From VAZQ01 sp963702695 (lineage in GTDB: Bacteria; Pseudomonadota; Alphaproteobacteria; Rhizobiales; Xanthobacteraceae): 64,000 bases of DNA. The notes below the pieces were generated by a model, which was not told the origin of the DNA, did not search any database, and worked only from the letters and a program-made list of their open reading frames with translations. The stretch covers positions 186,001 to 250,000 of the forward strand of contig CAVPDS010000030.1 in assembly GCA_963702695.1 (NCBI GenBank), given 5' to 3'. Shown piece by piece: positions 33,925 through 42,732 of the stretch. The position numbers and the translations under genes were made by a program. Each line of letters opens with the position of its first letter. Within the stretch, counting starts at the first letter, position 1.

Positions 33925-35250
33925 ATGCCTCAGCGGTCGGAATCAAATCATCATCCTCGGCACAGCGGGCAGGCTGCACGGAGCAGCGTCGCCCGCAACG
34001 CGTCGGCGAGCGCACCCTCGGCCGCAGCGCGTGCGGGCTACACCCTCGCCCATGGCGCCCGCCAGGTCAGGCTTGGGCCGGTCGCTTTCTGGATTGCGGT
34101 CGGGACGCTGGTCATCATGGCCGGGTGGACCGTCACCACGGCTACCTACTTTGCCTTTCGCGAAGACGTGCTTACCCGCCTCATCACCCGCGAGGCGGAG
34201 ATGCAATGGAGCTACGAGGACCGGATCGCGGATCTGCGCGCGCAGGTCGACCGGATTTCAAGTCGACAGTTGCTGGACCAGGAGCAATACGATCAGAAAC
34301 TCGATCAGATCGCGCGCCGGCAGTCGACACTAGAATCGCGCGCGTCCGCGCTCAATGCGCTGCCCGAAGCGACGATTACCGGCTCGATCCGGCGCAGTGG
34401 CCCCGCGGGCGAACCCCTGCGGCCGACGCCCTATAAGCCCTCCCCGATCAACGATAGCGGCCGAGGATTCGTGCCGGGCAACCGCGGGGCCAGCCTCGCT
34501 GTCTCGCCTCACACCTCGGTTCAGGCGGGCGGCCTGGGGAACGCGCTCAAGACCTTGCAAACCTCGCTCGACCGGGTGGAGGCGCGCCAGATGGCGACCC
34601 TCAATACGCTCCAGCAAGGCTACGACGCCAAGGTCCGGTTGCTGGGCGGCGTGCTTGCCGAAGTCGGAGTCAATCCGAGCCGAATTGCATCACCTGGCAC
34701 CATGACCCGCGGGACCGGCGGCCCGTTCGTCCCGGTGCGGCCCACCGCCGGTTCAGATAACTTCGAACGCCAGATCACGCGTATCACCTTGGCCCGGGCG
34801 CAAATCGACCGACTTACCCGGACGCTTAACGCAGTGCCGGTGCGCCGCCCGGTCGAAGGCGAGATCGATCTGACCTCTACCTTTGGCGTGCGGGTCGATC
34901 CGTTCGTCGGCCGGCCCGCGATGCACACGGGCCTCGATTTCCGCGGCGAGACCGGTGAACCGATCCATGCCACCGCCGCCGGCACCGTCACCTCCGCGGG
35001 CTGGAGCGGCGGCTACGGCAAGATGGTCGAGGTCGACCACGGCAACGGCTTCGTGACCCGCTACGGCCACATGTCGGAGATCGACGCCAAGGTCGGACAG
35101 CCGGTCAAGATCGGACAAGTACTCGGCCGGATCGGCTCCACCGGTCGCTCGACCGGCCCGCACCTTCACTACGAAACGCGCGTCTCCCGCGAGGCGGTCG
35201 ATCCGCAGAAATTCCTGCGCGCGGGTGCGAAACTCGCCGGCGCACTCTGA
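33925..35250 (+). CDS. Membrane-anchored M23 peptidase with coiled coil
   Basis: 441-aa inner-membrane protein. A basic cytoplasmic tail of about 50 residues precedes one membrane helix (GPVAFWIAVGTLVIMAGWTV). A coiled coil (EDRIADLRAQVDRISSRQ) and a disordered linker follow. The C-terminal LytM/M23 domain has the Zn motifs HTGLDFRG (HxxxD) and HLHYE (HxH) with YGHMSEI between them. Zn ligands are intact, so it is probably an active D,D-endopeptidase rather than an EnvC-like activator. The ATG at 33925 is preceded by GGGAG. Confidence 0.9.
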   Translation: MPQRSESNHHPRHSGQAARSSVARNASASAPSAAARAGYTLAHGARQVRLGPVAFWIAVGTLVIMAGWTVTTATYFAFREDVLTRLITREAEMQWSYEDRIADLRAQVDRISSRQLLDQEQYDQKLDQIARRQSTLESRASALNALPEATITGSIRRSGPAGEPLRPTPYKPSPINDSGRGFVPGNRGASLAVSPHTSVQAGGLGNALKTLQTSLDRVEARQMATLNTLQQGYDAKVRLLGGVLAEVGVNPSRIASPGTMTRGTGGPFVPVRPTAGSDNFERQITRITLARAQIDRLTRTLNAVPVRRPVEGEIDLTSTFGVRVDPFVGRPAMHTGLDFRGETGEPIHATAAGTVTSAGWSGGYGKMVEVDHGNGFVTRYGHMSEIDAKVGQPVKIGQVLGRIGSTGRSTGPHLHYETRVSREAVDPQKFLRAGAKLAGAL

Positions 35251-35341
35251 TCTCCACGGCCCGCGCTCCACGCGCTGGCATGGCAAACGAACTGGTCCGC
35301 CGGCGGCATACAGCACTGATGCGCCGCGTTCCGTTCCGATC

Positions 35342-36473
35342 CTACTCTACGTCCGCGACCGCCTCCGGCTCCTTGCCGAAAGCCTTTTGTGCAAGCGCGG
35401 CTTCCATGAATTGATCGAGGTCGCCGTCAAGGACGCCGCCAGTATTGGAGGTCTGCACGCCGGTGCGCAGATCCTTGACCATCTGATAGGGCTGCAGCAC
35501 GTAGCTGCGGATCTGGTGGCCCCAGCCGATGTCGGTCTTGTTGGCCTGATCGACGGCGGCCTGCGCCTCGCGCTTCTTCAGCTCCATCTCGTAGATCCGG
35601 GCGCGCAGCATGTCCCAAGCCTGAGCGCGGTTGCGGTGCTGCGAGCGGTCGTTCTGGCAATAGACCACGATGTTGGTCGGGATATGCGTCAGCCGGATCG
35701 CCGACTCGGTCTTATTGACGTGCTGCCCCCCTGCCCCGCTTGCCCGCAGCGTATCGACGCGCACATCCGATTCGTTGATTTCGACCTGGATGCGGTCGTC
35801 GATCACCGGATAGACATTCACGCTGGCGAATGAAGTATGCCGGCGCGCGTTCGAATCGAATGGCGAAATCCGCACCAGCCGGTGCACGCCGTATTCCGTT
35901 TTTAGCCAGCCGTAGGCGTTGCGGCCCTTGACCTGAATGGTCGCCGACTTGATGCCGGCCTCTTCACCTTCGGTCTCCTCCATGAACTCGACCTTGAAGC
36001 CGTGCTGCTCGGCCCAGCGCGTATACATGCGCAGCAGCATGCTGGCCCAGTCCTGGCTCTCGGTTCCGCCGGCGCCGGCGTGGACCTCGACATAGGAGTC
36101 GTTCGAATCAGCCTCGCCCGACAGCAGCGCCTCCAGCTCGCGTCGCGCCACATCGACCCTGAGCTTTTTCAGGGCCGCTTCCGCGTCGGCAATGACCTTG
36201 GCGTCCTTCTCGGCCTCGCCGAGTTCGATCATGGTGAGCTGGTCCTCCAGCTCCTGCTCGATGCGGCCGATGGAGGTGAGTTGATCTTCGAGCGCCGTGC
36301 GCTCCTGCATCACGCGTTGCGCGCGCTGCTGATCGTTCCAGAGGTTAGGGTCTTCGGTCTGCTTATTGAGCTCCGCCAGGCGTGCACGCGCCTTGTCGAA
36401 GTCAAAGATGCCTCCTCAGCAGTGCGATCGACTGCTTGATCTCTTCAACGGTGGTCTGGGTTTCTGCGCGCAT
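35342..36473 (-). CDS. prfB: Peptide chain release factor 2, with programmed +1 frameshift
   Basis: 376-aa RF2 (23 codons before the shift and 353 after) that terminates at UGA and UAA. The zero-frame segment runs from ATG 36473 (MRAETQTTVEE) to an in-frame TGA at 36402-36404. The rest is read in the +1 frame from GAC at 36403. The stop-recognition tripeptide SPF (VRISPFDSNARRHTS) and catalytic GGQ (GAGGQHVNK) are intact. It lies 102 nt after mrcA on the same strand. Annotating only the downstream frame would lose about 50 N-terminal residues. Confidence 0.97.
36401..36416 (-). promoter_or_regulatory. RF2 autoregulatory frameshift site
   Basis: On the minus strand an internal Shine-Dalgarno AGGAGG (36411-36416), then CAT, precedes CTTTGAC (36401-36407), the classical prfB shift. 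Ribosomes pause at UGA when RF2 is scarce and slip +1 from CUU to UUU, continuing in the long frame. Confidence 0.95.
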
Positions 36474-36525
36474 GTCGGGGCCGCCAATCTTTGAAGCTAA
36501 GAGTTTGTGAGGATTTAGCGATCGA

Positions 36526-36553
36526 AAGCCACCCACGCAACGGCAGGTGGCTT
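36526..36553 (-). terminator. Candidate terminator after mrcA
   Basis: AAGCCACC (36526-36533) pairs with GGTGGCTT (36546-36553) 23 nt after the mrcA stop. In minus-strand sense the tail is only TTTCG, so termination may be weak. Confidence 0.5.
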
Positions 36554-36575
36554 CAGAGCTTCGAGAAGTTTCAGG

Positions 36576-39044
36576 TCAATACAGCCCGGTCCCCGTGCGC
36601 ACGGCGCGATCGGCGTCCGGCGAATAGCCGCCGCCAGGTGCGCGCGCCTCGTCGTTGCCGATGATCGAATAGGCATCGGGCGGCGCGGTGCCGGGCTTGA
36701 AGGCTTCGAGGATCACGCGGCTGTCACCCGGACCGGCGCGCATGCCGGTCTTCGGGTCGACGCGGACGAGCTTGATTCCGGCCGGAACCCGGAACGGCAC
36801 CGCCGGCTTGTCGGCCAAGGCGACTTTCATGAAATCGCGGACGATCGGTGCGGCGAGCGCGCCGCCGGTGGCGCGGTCAGCGATATGCCGCGGCTTGTCG
36901 TAGCCCATGAACACGCCGACGACGAGATCAGGCGAAAAGCCGATGAACCAGAGATCCTTTTCATCATTGGTGGTGCCGGTCTTACCGGCAATCGGCTTGC
37001 CTACCTCCTTGGCGAAACCCACCCCCGCCGCGGTGCCACGCTGAACCACGCCTTCCATCATCGAGGTGATCTGGTAGGCGGTCATCGGATCGAGCACACG
37101 TTCGCGCCGGTCGATCAGCGTCGGCTCGTTCTGGCTCGTCCATTTAGTGGCATCGCACTCTTTGCATTCGCGCTGATCGTGCTTGTAGATGGTGTGGCCG
37201 TAGCGATCCTGGATACGATCGATAAGGCTCGGCTGAATCTTGCGGCCACCATTGTCGATCATCGCGTAGGCGCCGACCATCCGCATCAGCGTCGTCTCGC
37301 CCGCGCCAAGCGCGTACGAGAGATAGCTAGGCAGATTGTCGTAGACGCCGAACCGCTTGGCATATTCCGCGATCAGCGGCATGCCGATATCCTGCGCCAG
37401 CCGCACCGTCATCACGTTGCGCGAATGCTCGATGCCGAAGCGCAGGGTTGAGGGTCCGAAGAATTTGCCTTCGTAGTTCTCCGGCCGCCAAACCTGCCCG
37501 TTTCCGGTGTCAATTTCGAGCGGGGCGTCCATGACCAGCGACGACGGCGTGTAGCCATTGTCGAGCGCGGCCGAATAGACGATCGGCTTGAACGAAGAGC
37601 CGGGCTGGCGCAGCGCCTGAGTGGCACGGTTGAACTGACTCTGGTCGTAGGAAAAGCCGCCGACCATCGCCAGCACGCGCCCGGTCTGCGGCTCCATGGC
37701 CATGATCGCACCGGAAATCTCCGGCACTTGCCGCAGCCGGAATTGGCCGTCCTTGCCCGGCATCGGCTCGACGTAGATCACGTCGCCCGGTTCAAGCACC
37801 TGCGAAACCTTGGTTGGCACCTTTCCCTTGGTGGGGCCGCTCGTTGCCTTCGCCCAGCGAACGCCCTCGAGCACCAAGATGCCGGTGTCGCGATCCTTGA
37901 GCACCGCGCCGCCGGGATCGCGACCGGGCTGGAATCCGATGCGCGCCGATTGGTCGGTGCTTTCGAGTACGACCGCCATGCGCCACGGCGAGATATCCGA
38001 GAGCGCCTTGATATCCGCGAGCCTGGTGCCCCAGTCGCCCGTCACCTCAAGCTTGGTGATCGGGCCGCGATAGCCCTGGGTCTCGTCGAAGCGAACCAGC
38101 CCGTCGACCAAAGCCTTGCGCGCGGCGACCTGCAGCTTCGGATCAAGCGTGGTGCGAACCGACAAGCCGCCCTCGTAGAGCTTCTTCTCTCCGTAATTGT
38201 CGTAGACATAGCGGCGCACTTCTTCGGCAAAATATTCCGCCGCGAAAATATGGGCCCCGGTCGGCCGCTGCGTGACTTTAAGCGGTTCCTTCTTCGCCTT
38301 TTCGCCGTCCTCCGCGCTGACAAACTTGTCCTCGACCATGCGATCGAGGACGTAGTTGCGGCGCGCGATCGCCTCATCGTGCTTGCGGAACGGATGGTAG
38401 TTATTGGGCGCCTTCGGCAGGGCCGCAAGATAGGCGACCTCCGCTAGCGTCAACTCATGCACCGACTTGTCGAAGTAAAGCAGCGAGGCCGCCGCCACCC
38501 CATGGGCGCCGAAGCCCAGATAAATCTGGTTGAGGTAGAGTTCGAGGATGCGGTCCTTGGTAAAGGCCCGTTCCATCTTCATCGCCAGCAGCGCCTCGAT
38601 GATCTTGCGCTGCAAGGTGGGCTCCGGCGAGAGCAGGAAGTTCTTCGCCACCTGCTGGGTGATGGTCGACGCGCCCTGCGGACGGCGACCGGTCCCGAAG
38701 GTCTGCAGATAGAACACGGCGGCGCGGGCGATACCCGAAAAATCGATCCCGCCATGCTCGTAGAAGTTCTTGTCCTCCGCGGCGATGAAGGCGTTGGTGA
38801 CGAGCTTGGGAATCGCCTGGATGGGGAGGTAGAGCCGCCGTTCCTTGGCATATTCGGCCAGCAGCGAACCGTCCGACGCGTGCACGCGCGTCATCACCGC
38901 GGGCTCATAATCCTGAAGCTGAGAATAGTCCGGCAACTCTTTGGAAAAGTGCCACAATAGGCCGGCGGCTGCCGTCGCGGCTGCGAGGAAGATAATGGTC
39001 CCGCCCGCAAACACCCATCCCATGAAACGGAGAAGAAATTTCAT
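36576..39044 (-). CDS. mrcA: Penicillin-binding protein 1A (class A)
   Basis: 822-aa bifunctional peptidoglycan synthase. One N-terminal membrane helix is present (FMGWVFAGGTIIFLAAATAAAGLL). The GT51 domain has EDKNFYEHGGIDFSGIARA, QGASTITQQVAKNFLL and QRKIIEALLAMKME. The transpeptidase has SxxK in PGSSFKPIVYSAA, SRN in IEHSRNVMTVRL and KTGT in AGKTGTTNDEKDLWF. The start is set at MKFLLRF (39044), since the longer frame adds only a basic stretch. It follows amiC and precedes prfB, a conserved alphaproteobacterial string. Confidence 0.96.
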   Translation of the reverse strand: MKFLLRFMGWVFAGGTIIFLAAATAAAGLLWHFSKELPDYSQLQDYEPAVMTRVHASDGSLLAEYAKERRLYLPIQAIPKLVTNAFIAAEDKNFYEHGGIDFSGIARAAVFYLQTFGTGRRPQGASTITQQVAKNFLLSPEPTLQRKIIEALLAMKMERAFTKDRILELYLNQIYLGFGAHGVAAASLLYFDKSVHELTLAEVAYLAALPKAPNNYHPFRKHDEAIARRNYVLDRMVEDKFVSAEDGEKAKKEPLKVTQRPTGAHIFAAEYFAEEVRRYVYDNYGEKKLYEGGLSVRTTLDPKLQVAARKALVDGLVRFDETQGYRGPITKLEVTGDWGTRLADIKALSDISPWRMAVVLESTDQSARIGFQPGRDPGGAVLKDRDTGILVLEGVRWAKATSGPTKGKVPTKVSQVLEPGDVIYVEPMPGKDGQFRLRQVPEISGAIMAMEPQTGRVLAMVGGFSYDQSQFNRATQALRQPGSSFKPIVYSAALDNGYTPSSLVMDAPLEIDTGNGQVWRPENYEGKFFGPSTLRFGIEHSRNVMTVRLAQDIGMPLIAEYAKRFGVYDNLPSYLSYALGAGETTLMRMVGAYAMIDNGGRKIQPSLIDRIQDRYGHTIYKHDQRECKECDATKWTSQNEPTLIDRRERVLDPMTAYQITSMMEGVVQRGTAAGVGFAKEVGKPIAGKTGTTNDEKDLWFIGFSPDLVVGVFMGYDKPRHIADRATGGALAAPIVRDFMKVALADKPAVPFRVPAGIKLVRVDPKTGMRAGPGDSRVILEAFKPGTAPPDAYSIIGNDEARAPGGGYSPDADRAVRTGTGLY

Positions 39045-39238
39045 CGCCCGCGTCCCGCCCGAACAGGTCCCGCCCAAACGCCCCGGCCGCCGTACCCGCC
39101 AGCGGGCCAATGCCCCCCGACGACGGGAAAATCCGACGACATCTCCGGCAGGCCACCAGCCGCCCCCGGCAGGTCTGACCGATTAAGTCGGCCTGTTTTA
39201 TGTTGAAACTGAGGCCATTGGCCCACCCTTGGTTCCCC

Positions 39239-40513
39239 TTAGTTCTGGCCCCCGCCGGCCAGCCGCGTGCGAAAATATGTATCGACGGCCTGCACCACGG
39301 CGTTCGCCGTTCGGCCCCGCCACGTCTCGGAGATCAGTGACTTGAGATCGGCGCGGTTCGACACGTAGCCGAGTTCGATCAGCACTGAGGGCACATCGGG
39401 CGCCCGCAGGACGCGGAAGCCCGCCGATTTCAGCGGGTCCTTGTGCAACCGCGTGGCGTTGTGCATTTCGTTCAGCAGGCCGCGGGCGAAATGCACTGAA
39501 AACGTCTTGGTTTCGCGCTTGGCGAGATCGATCAGAATATCGATGATCTCGTCGGGCTCCGAGGAAAGATCGAGGCCGGCGATCACATCGGCGCGGTTTT
39601 CCGATTCGGCGACGCGGGCTGCGGCGGCATCGGAGGCGGTATCCGAAAGCGTATAGACGGTGGCCCCTTGCGCGTCGCCGTCGCCGCGCGCGAGTGCATC
39701 CGCGTGGATCGAGATGAACAGCGCAGCCTGGCGCGAGCGCGCAAAATGCACGCGCTCGGAAAGCGCCACGAACGTATCGTCGCTCCGGGTCATGACGACC
39801 CGGTATTTGCCAGTCTTTTCAATCTTTTCCCGCAGCAACTGAGCGAAGTCGAGTACGATCGCCTTCTCAGTCTCGCCGCTGGCTGCGCGGGTGCCGTTAT
39901 CGATGCCGCCGTGTCCGGGATCGAGCACGATCAAGGGCCTCGGGTCGCTTGATTTTTCAGGCTCATGCTCGCTCTTATGGCCGAGCGCGGCGGCCGGCGG
40001 CGGGGCGGCGCGATTATCCAGCGCGATCGTGCGCAGGAACGATTCGCGATCGGTCGCAGAGAGGTCAAGGACCAGTCGCGCGGGCTGGTCGTTGGCCGGA
40101 TCCAGAACGAAGGCTTTCTCGATCCGCGCCGGCCGCGCGAGATCGATCACCATTCGCGAACCGCCTTGCATCACCAGGCCAAATCGAAACGCCTTGATCA
40201 GGCCGCGGCCGCTTTCGCCGACTCTAGGCGGGAACTGGAAGGTGACTTGCGGCATGTCGATGACCACCCGGTAGGGATTGGCCAAGGTGAATGCGCGCAG
40301 CTCGATTTTCTGGCTGAAATCTACGACGAGGCGGGTCTGCGTCTCGTCGCCGCCGAGGCGGACGTCGCGGGCGACGGGAAAATCGCCGACGGCGCGGGTC
40401 AGCGGAGCGGCGGTCCCGACCGGCGCAGCGATCCCTGGACCCGCGCATAGAAACAGACAGGCCACCGCCTGGAAAACCGCGCGGATATGCGTGTGGACAG
40501 ACATGGACTCCAC
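39239..40513 (-). CDS. amiC: N-acetylmuramoyl-L-alanine amidase with AMIN domain
   Basis: 424-aa secreted cell-wall amidase that splits MurNAc from the peptide stem during daughter-cell separation. It has a signal peptide (about residues 1-29), then an AMIN domain (VRLGGDETQTRLVVDFSQKIE) for septal targeting, then Amidase_3. The latter starts LIVLDPGHGGIDNG, with further Zn and catalytic positions in SIHADALA and a late VLIELGYVSN. A Met four codons in (40504) is an alternative start. It heads the amiC-mrcA-prfB string. Confidence 0.93.
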   Translation of the reverse strand: MESMSVHTHIRAVFQAVACLFLCAGPGIAAPVGTAAPLTRAVGDFPVARDVRLGGDETQTRLVVDFSQKIELRAFTLANPYRVVIDMPQVTFQFPPRVGESGRGLIKAFRFGLVMQGGSRMVIDLARPARIEKAFVLDPANDQPARLVLDLSATDRESFLRTIALDNRAAPPPAAALGHKSEHEPEKSSDPRPLIVLDPGHGGIDNGTRAASGETEKAIVLDFAQLLREKIEKTGKYRVVMTRSDDTFVALSERVHFARSRQAALFISIHADALARGDGDAQGATVYTLSDTASDAAAARVAESENRADVIAGLDLSSEPDEIIDILIDLAKRETKTFSVHFARGLLNEMHNATRLHKDPLKSAGFRVLRAPDVPSVLIELGYVSNRADLKSLISETWRGRTANAVVQAVDTYFRTRLAGGGQN

Positions 40514-40758
40514 AGCCCTCCAGGTGCGTCTTACTCCATAGGCAGTCGATGGTTAACGACAATTTAAGTCCACGACCTCCGATCCCCACGGAGGTGTGGC
40601 CGGCGGGCGACGCCGCCACCGCAGATCGGGTCGGGCGCCGGCGTCGAGCCTCCCTTGGGTATGATGCGCCCGGACGAGAGAAGTTCCGCCTCGATTGCAA
40701 GGCTCCGATTCCAAGGCTCCATTTCCCGACCGATAACCCGAATTCGCAAATGACGGAT

Positions 40759-41418
40759 TCAGGCCGGCCAGAGCCAGCGGCCGAGCATAACCGCCGCCAG
40801 CATGCCGGCGAGTTGCGCCGCGATGAAGGCCGGCACCCCGCCGGGCGCTATCCCTGCGAAGGTGTCGGAGAGTGCACGCGCGAAGGTGACGGCCGGATTG
40901 GCGAACGAGGTGGAGGCGGTGAACCAGTAAGCCGAAGTGATATAGAGGCCGACCGCATAGGCCACCGCGGCCGGGGCGCGCGCCACGCACCCAAGGATGG
41001 TGAGCAGCAACCCAAAGGTGGCAACCGCTTCCGCCAGCCATTGCCCCGGCCCGGTACGCACTGTCGCCGAGAACTGCCACAACGGCAGCTCGAACATGAG
41101 ATGCGCCGCCCACACACCAAGCACAGCGCCGGCGAGTTGCGCCGCGACGTAATGCGCGGCCAGCGGCCAGCCCAATTCGCCGCGAAGCGCAAACGCGATG
41201 CTGACGGCCGGGTTGAAATGCGCACCCGACAACGGCCCGAAAATTAAGATCAGCACGGTGAGGATCGCACCGGTCGGCAGCGTGTTGCACAACAATGCCA
41301 GCGCGCCGTTACCGTCCGCCAGCTTCTGCGCCATGATGCCCGAGCCGACCACGGCCGCGAGCAGGAACGCCGTGCCGAGCGCTTCCGCGATGACCGGACG
41401 GGCGGGGTGCGGGGTCAT
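40759..41418 (-). CDS. aqpS: Aquaglyceroporin (MIP family), probable arsenite channel AqpS
   Basis: 219-aa six-helix channel with both selectivity loops: HFNPAVS (loop B, NPA) and FANPAVTFAR (loop E, NPA plus Arg). In Sinorhizobium meliloti the ars operon uses AqpS instead of ArsB/Acr3 so that arsenite made by ArsC leaks out. Here the gene lies downstream of arsR and arsC and overlaps a small membrane gene by 4 nt (ATGA), so the same role is inferred. Confidence 0.88.
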   Translation of the reverse strand: MTPHPARPVIAEALGTAFLLAAVVGSGIMAQKLADGNGALALLCNTLPTGAILTVLILIFGPLSGAHFNPAVSIAFALRGELGWPLAAHYVAAQLAGAVLGVWAAHLMFELPLWQFSATVRTGPGQWLAEAVATFGLLLTILGCVARAPAAVAYAVGLYITSAYWFTASTSFANPAVTFARALSDTFAGIAPGGVPAFIAAQLAGMLAAVMLGRWLWPA

Positions 41419-41609
41419 GCGTTGTTGAGCTTACCAATAACGATGAGCACACCCCCCATGGCACCAAGGGGCAGCAGGACGAACACATTGAGCGCGAGCC
41501 GATGGCCTTCCAGCGCAGGAATCCCGACGCTCATCAAGAGACCCATCACCGTGCCATAAGTCAGCAGAAAACCCCAAACCACTAGTTGTTGCGCCGACTG
41601 TAGCGTCAT
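41415..41609 (-). CDS. 64-residue two-helix membrane protein in the ars operon
   Basis: A short frame starting MTLQSAQQLVVWGFLLTYG and ending VLIVIGKLNNA. Two hydrophobic segments (about residues 9-29 and 40-58) are joined by a short PALEGHR loop. It overlaps arsC by ATGA at its start and aqpS by ATGA at its end. Such tight packing strongly supports expression even though no family was recognised. It could be a partner of the channel or an uncharacterised arsenic-related membrane protein. Confidence 0.75.
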   Translation of the reverse strand: MTLQSAQQLVVWGFLLTYGTVMGLLMSVGIPALEGHRLALNVFVLLPLGAMGGVLIVIGKLNNA

Positions 41610-42103
41610 GACGTGCGACCGATGTCGCGCAGCTTCACTTGCAAGCTCAAGCTGTCGAGGCTTCGGATCGGCAACGCGACGAACACGCCGATGTGCTGAT
41701 GGAGCATGCGGTAGGCATCCTTGAACGCAAGTGCGACTTCGGCGGGAGCTCCTTGCGCTTCCGCCGGATCGGGGATGCCCCAATGCGCCGTCATCGGCTG
41801 GCCGGGCCAGACCGGGCAGGTCTCACCCGCCGCATTGTCACAGACCGTAAAAACAAAATCGAGCGCCGGCGCGCCGGGCTGGGCGAATTCACTCCACGAT
41901 TTCGAGCGAAAGCCCGACGAGTCATAGTCGAGGCTCTGCAAAAGCCGGATAGTCTCCGGGTGCACCCTTCCCTTCGGCTGGCTTCCCGCGCTGTAGGCGT
42001 GAAATTTTCCCGCCCCGAGCTTGCTGAGGATCGCTTCGGCCATGATCGAGCGCGCTGAATTGCCGGTGCAGAGAAAGAGCACATTGAAGGGGCGGTCAGA
42101 CAT
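41606..42103 (-). CDS. arsC: Arsenate reductase, low-molecular-weight phosphatase family
   Basis: 165-aa protein with the phosphatase/arsenate loop C-T-G-N-S-A-R-S near the N-terminus (VLFLCTGNSARSIMAEA) and additional Cys in VCDNAAGETCP, typical of thioredoxin-coupled ArsC. It reduces arsenate to arsenite in the cytoplasm. The C-terminal DP motif (GIPDPAEA) supplies the general acid. Its ATG overlaps the arsR stop by 8 nt and its stop overlaps the small membrane gene by 4 nt. Confidence 0.92.
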   Translation of the reverse strand: MSDRPFNVLFLCTGNSARSIMAEAILSKLGAGKFHAYSAGSQPKGRVHPETIRLLQSLDYDSSGFRSKSWSEFAQPGAPALDFVFTVCDNAAGETCPVWPGQPMTAHWGIPDPAEAQGAPAEVALAFKDAYRMLHQHIGVFVALPIRSLDSLSLQVKLRDIGRTS

Positions 42104-42480
42104 TGGCCTTTTCCCGCTTCTTGCGCGCGCTTCGCGGCGCGCTGCTTGGCGCGCAGCAGCTCAACTCGGCCACCAGCGGCGCGCAGATTTCGGCCCGGCC
42201 GTTGCAGCAGTCGCGCATGAGAAAGGCCATGAGCGATCGGAAGCCGTCGAGGTCGGCGCCGTAATGCATCATACGGCCTTCCCGGCGCACGCTGACGAGT
42301 TCCTGCGCGCGTGAGAACGGCAAGGTGCGTCGACATGGTGTTGTGCGGCACCTTGCTGGCGCGTGCGATGTCCCCGGCGGCGATTTCGTCGGGGTGAACC
42401 TTGATCAGCTTGCGGAAAACCGCGAGTCGCGTCGGCTGCGCGAGGGCGGCCAAGGCCTCAACGGCAAGAGTTTCATCCAT
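42096..42480 (-). pseudogene. arsR: ArsR-family repressor with a 1-nt insertion (frameshifted)
   Basis: The N-terminal part MDETLAVEALAALAQPTRL..NTMSTHLAVLTRAG is a clear ArsR winged helix. It loses frame there and resumes as LVSVRREGRMMHYGADLDGF..LMRDCCNGRAEICAPL, ending at the arsC overlap. The span is 385 nt, one more than a 127-codon gene plus stop. Removing one A from GGAACTC restores AGLVSVRREG. As read, frame zero would run on through arsC. Either the repressor is broken or the extra base is a sequencing error. The CC pair in DCCNG fits an As(III) site. Confidence 0.8.
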
Positions 42481-42503
42481 ATGTCGAGACATATGGACAT
42501 ATA
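42478..42503. promoter_or_regulatory. Candidate ArsR operator over the arsR start codon
   Basis: CATATGTC-GA-GACATATG (42478-42495) is a perfect 8+8 inverted repeat, directly followed by a third half-site GACATATA (42496-42503). The arsR ATG (complement of 42478-42480) lies inside the left arm. The position suits autorepression by ArsR. No Shine-Dalgarno is seen, so the mRNA may be leaderless. Confidence 0.55.
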
Positions 42504-42732
42504 ACAGCATTCAAATGGCGATTGCAACTGGAACGTTCGGAGGGACCTCTCGGGGAACCGCCAGCGCAATCCAGACCGGCTCAGTGCTCCCACTTTGAAC
42601 TAATCTTGATTCCCGCCGACAAAGGAACAGGGCACACCGGCCCGTCTTATCCCAACCGTCGGATATTCAACGGAAAGAGCGCTCGAACATGCGAGTCGCG
42701 CGCCTCATCGTCGTCCAACGCGGAGAACTGCC

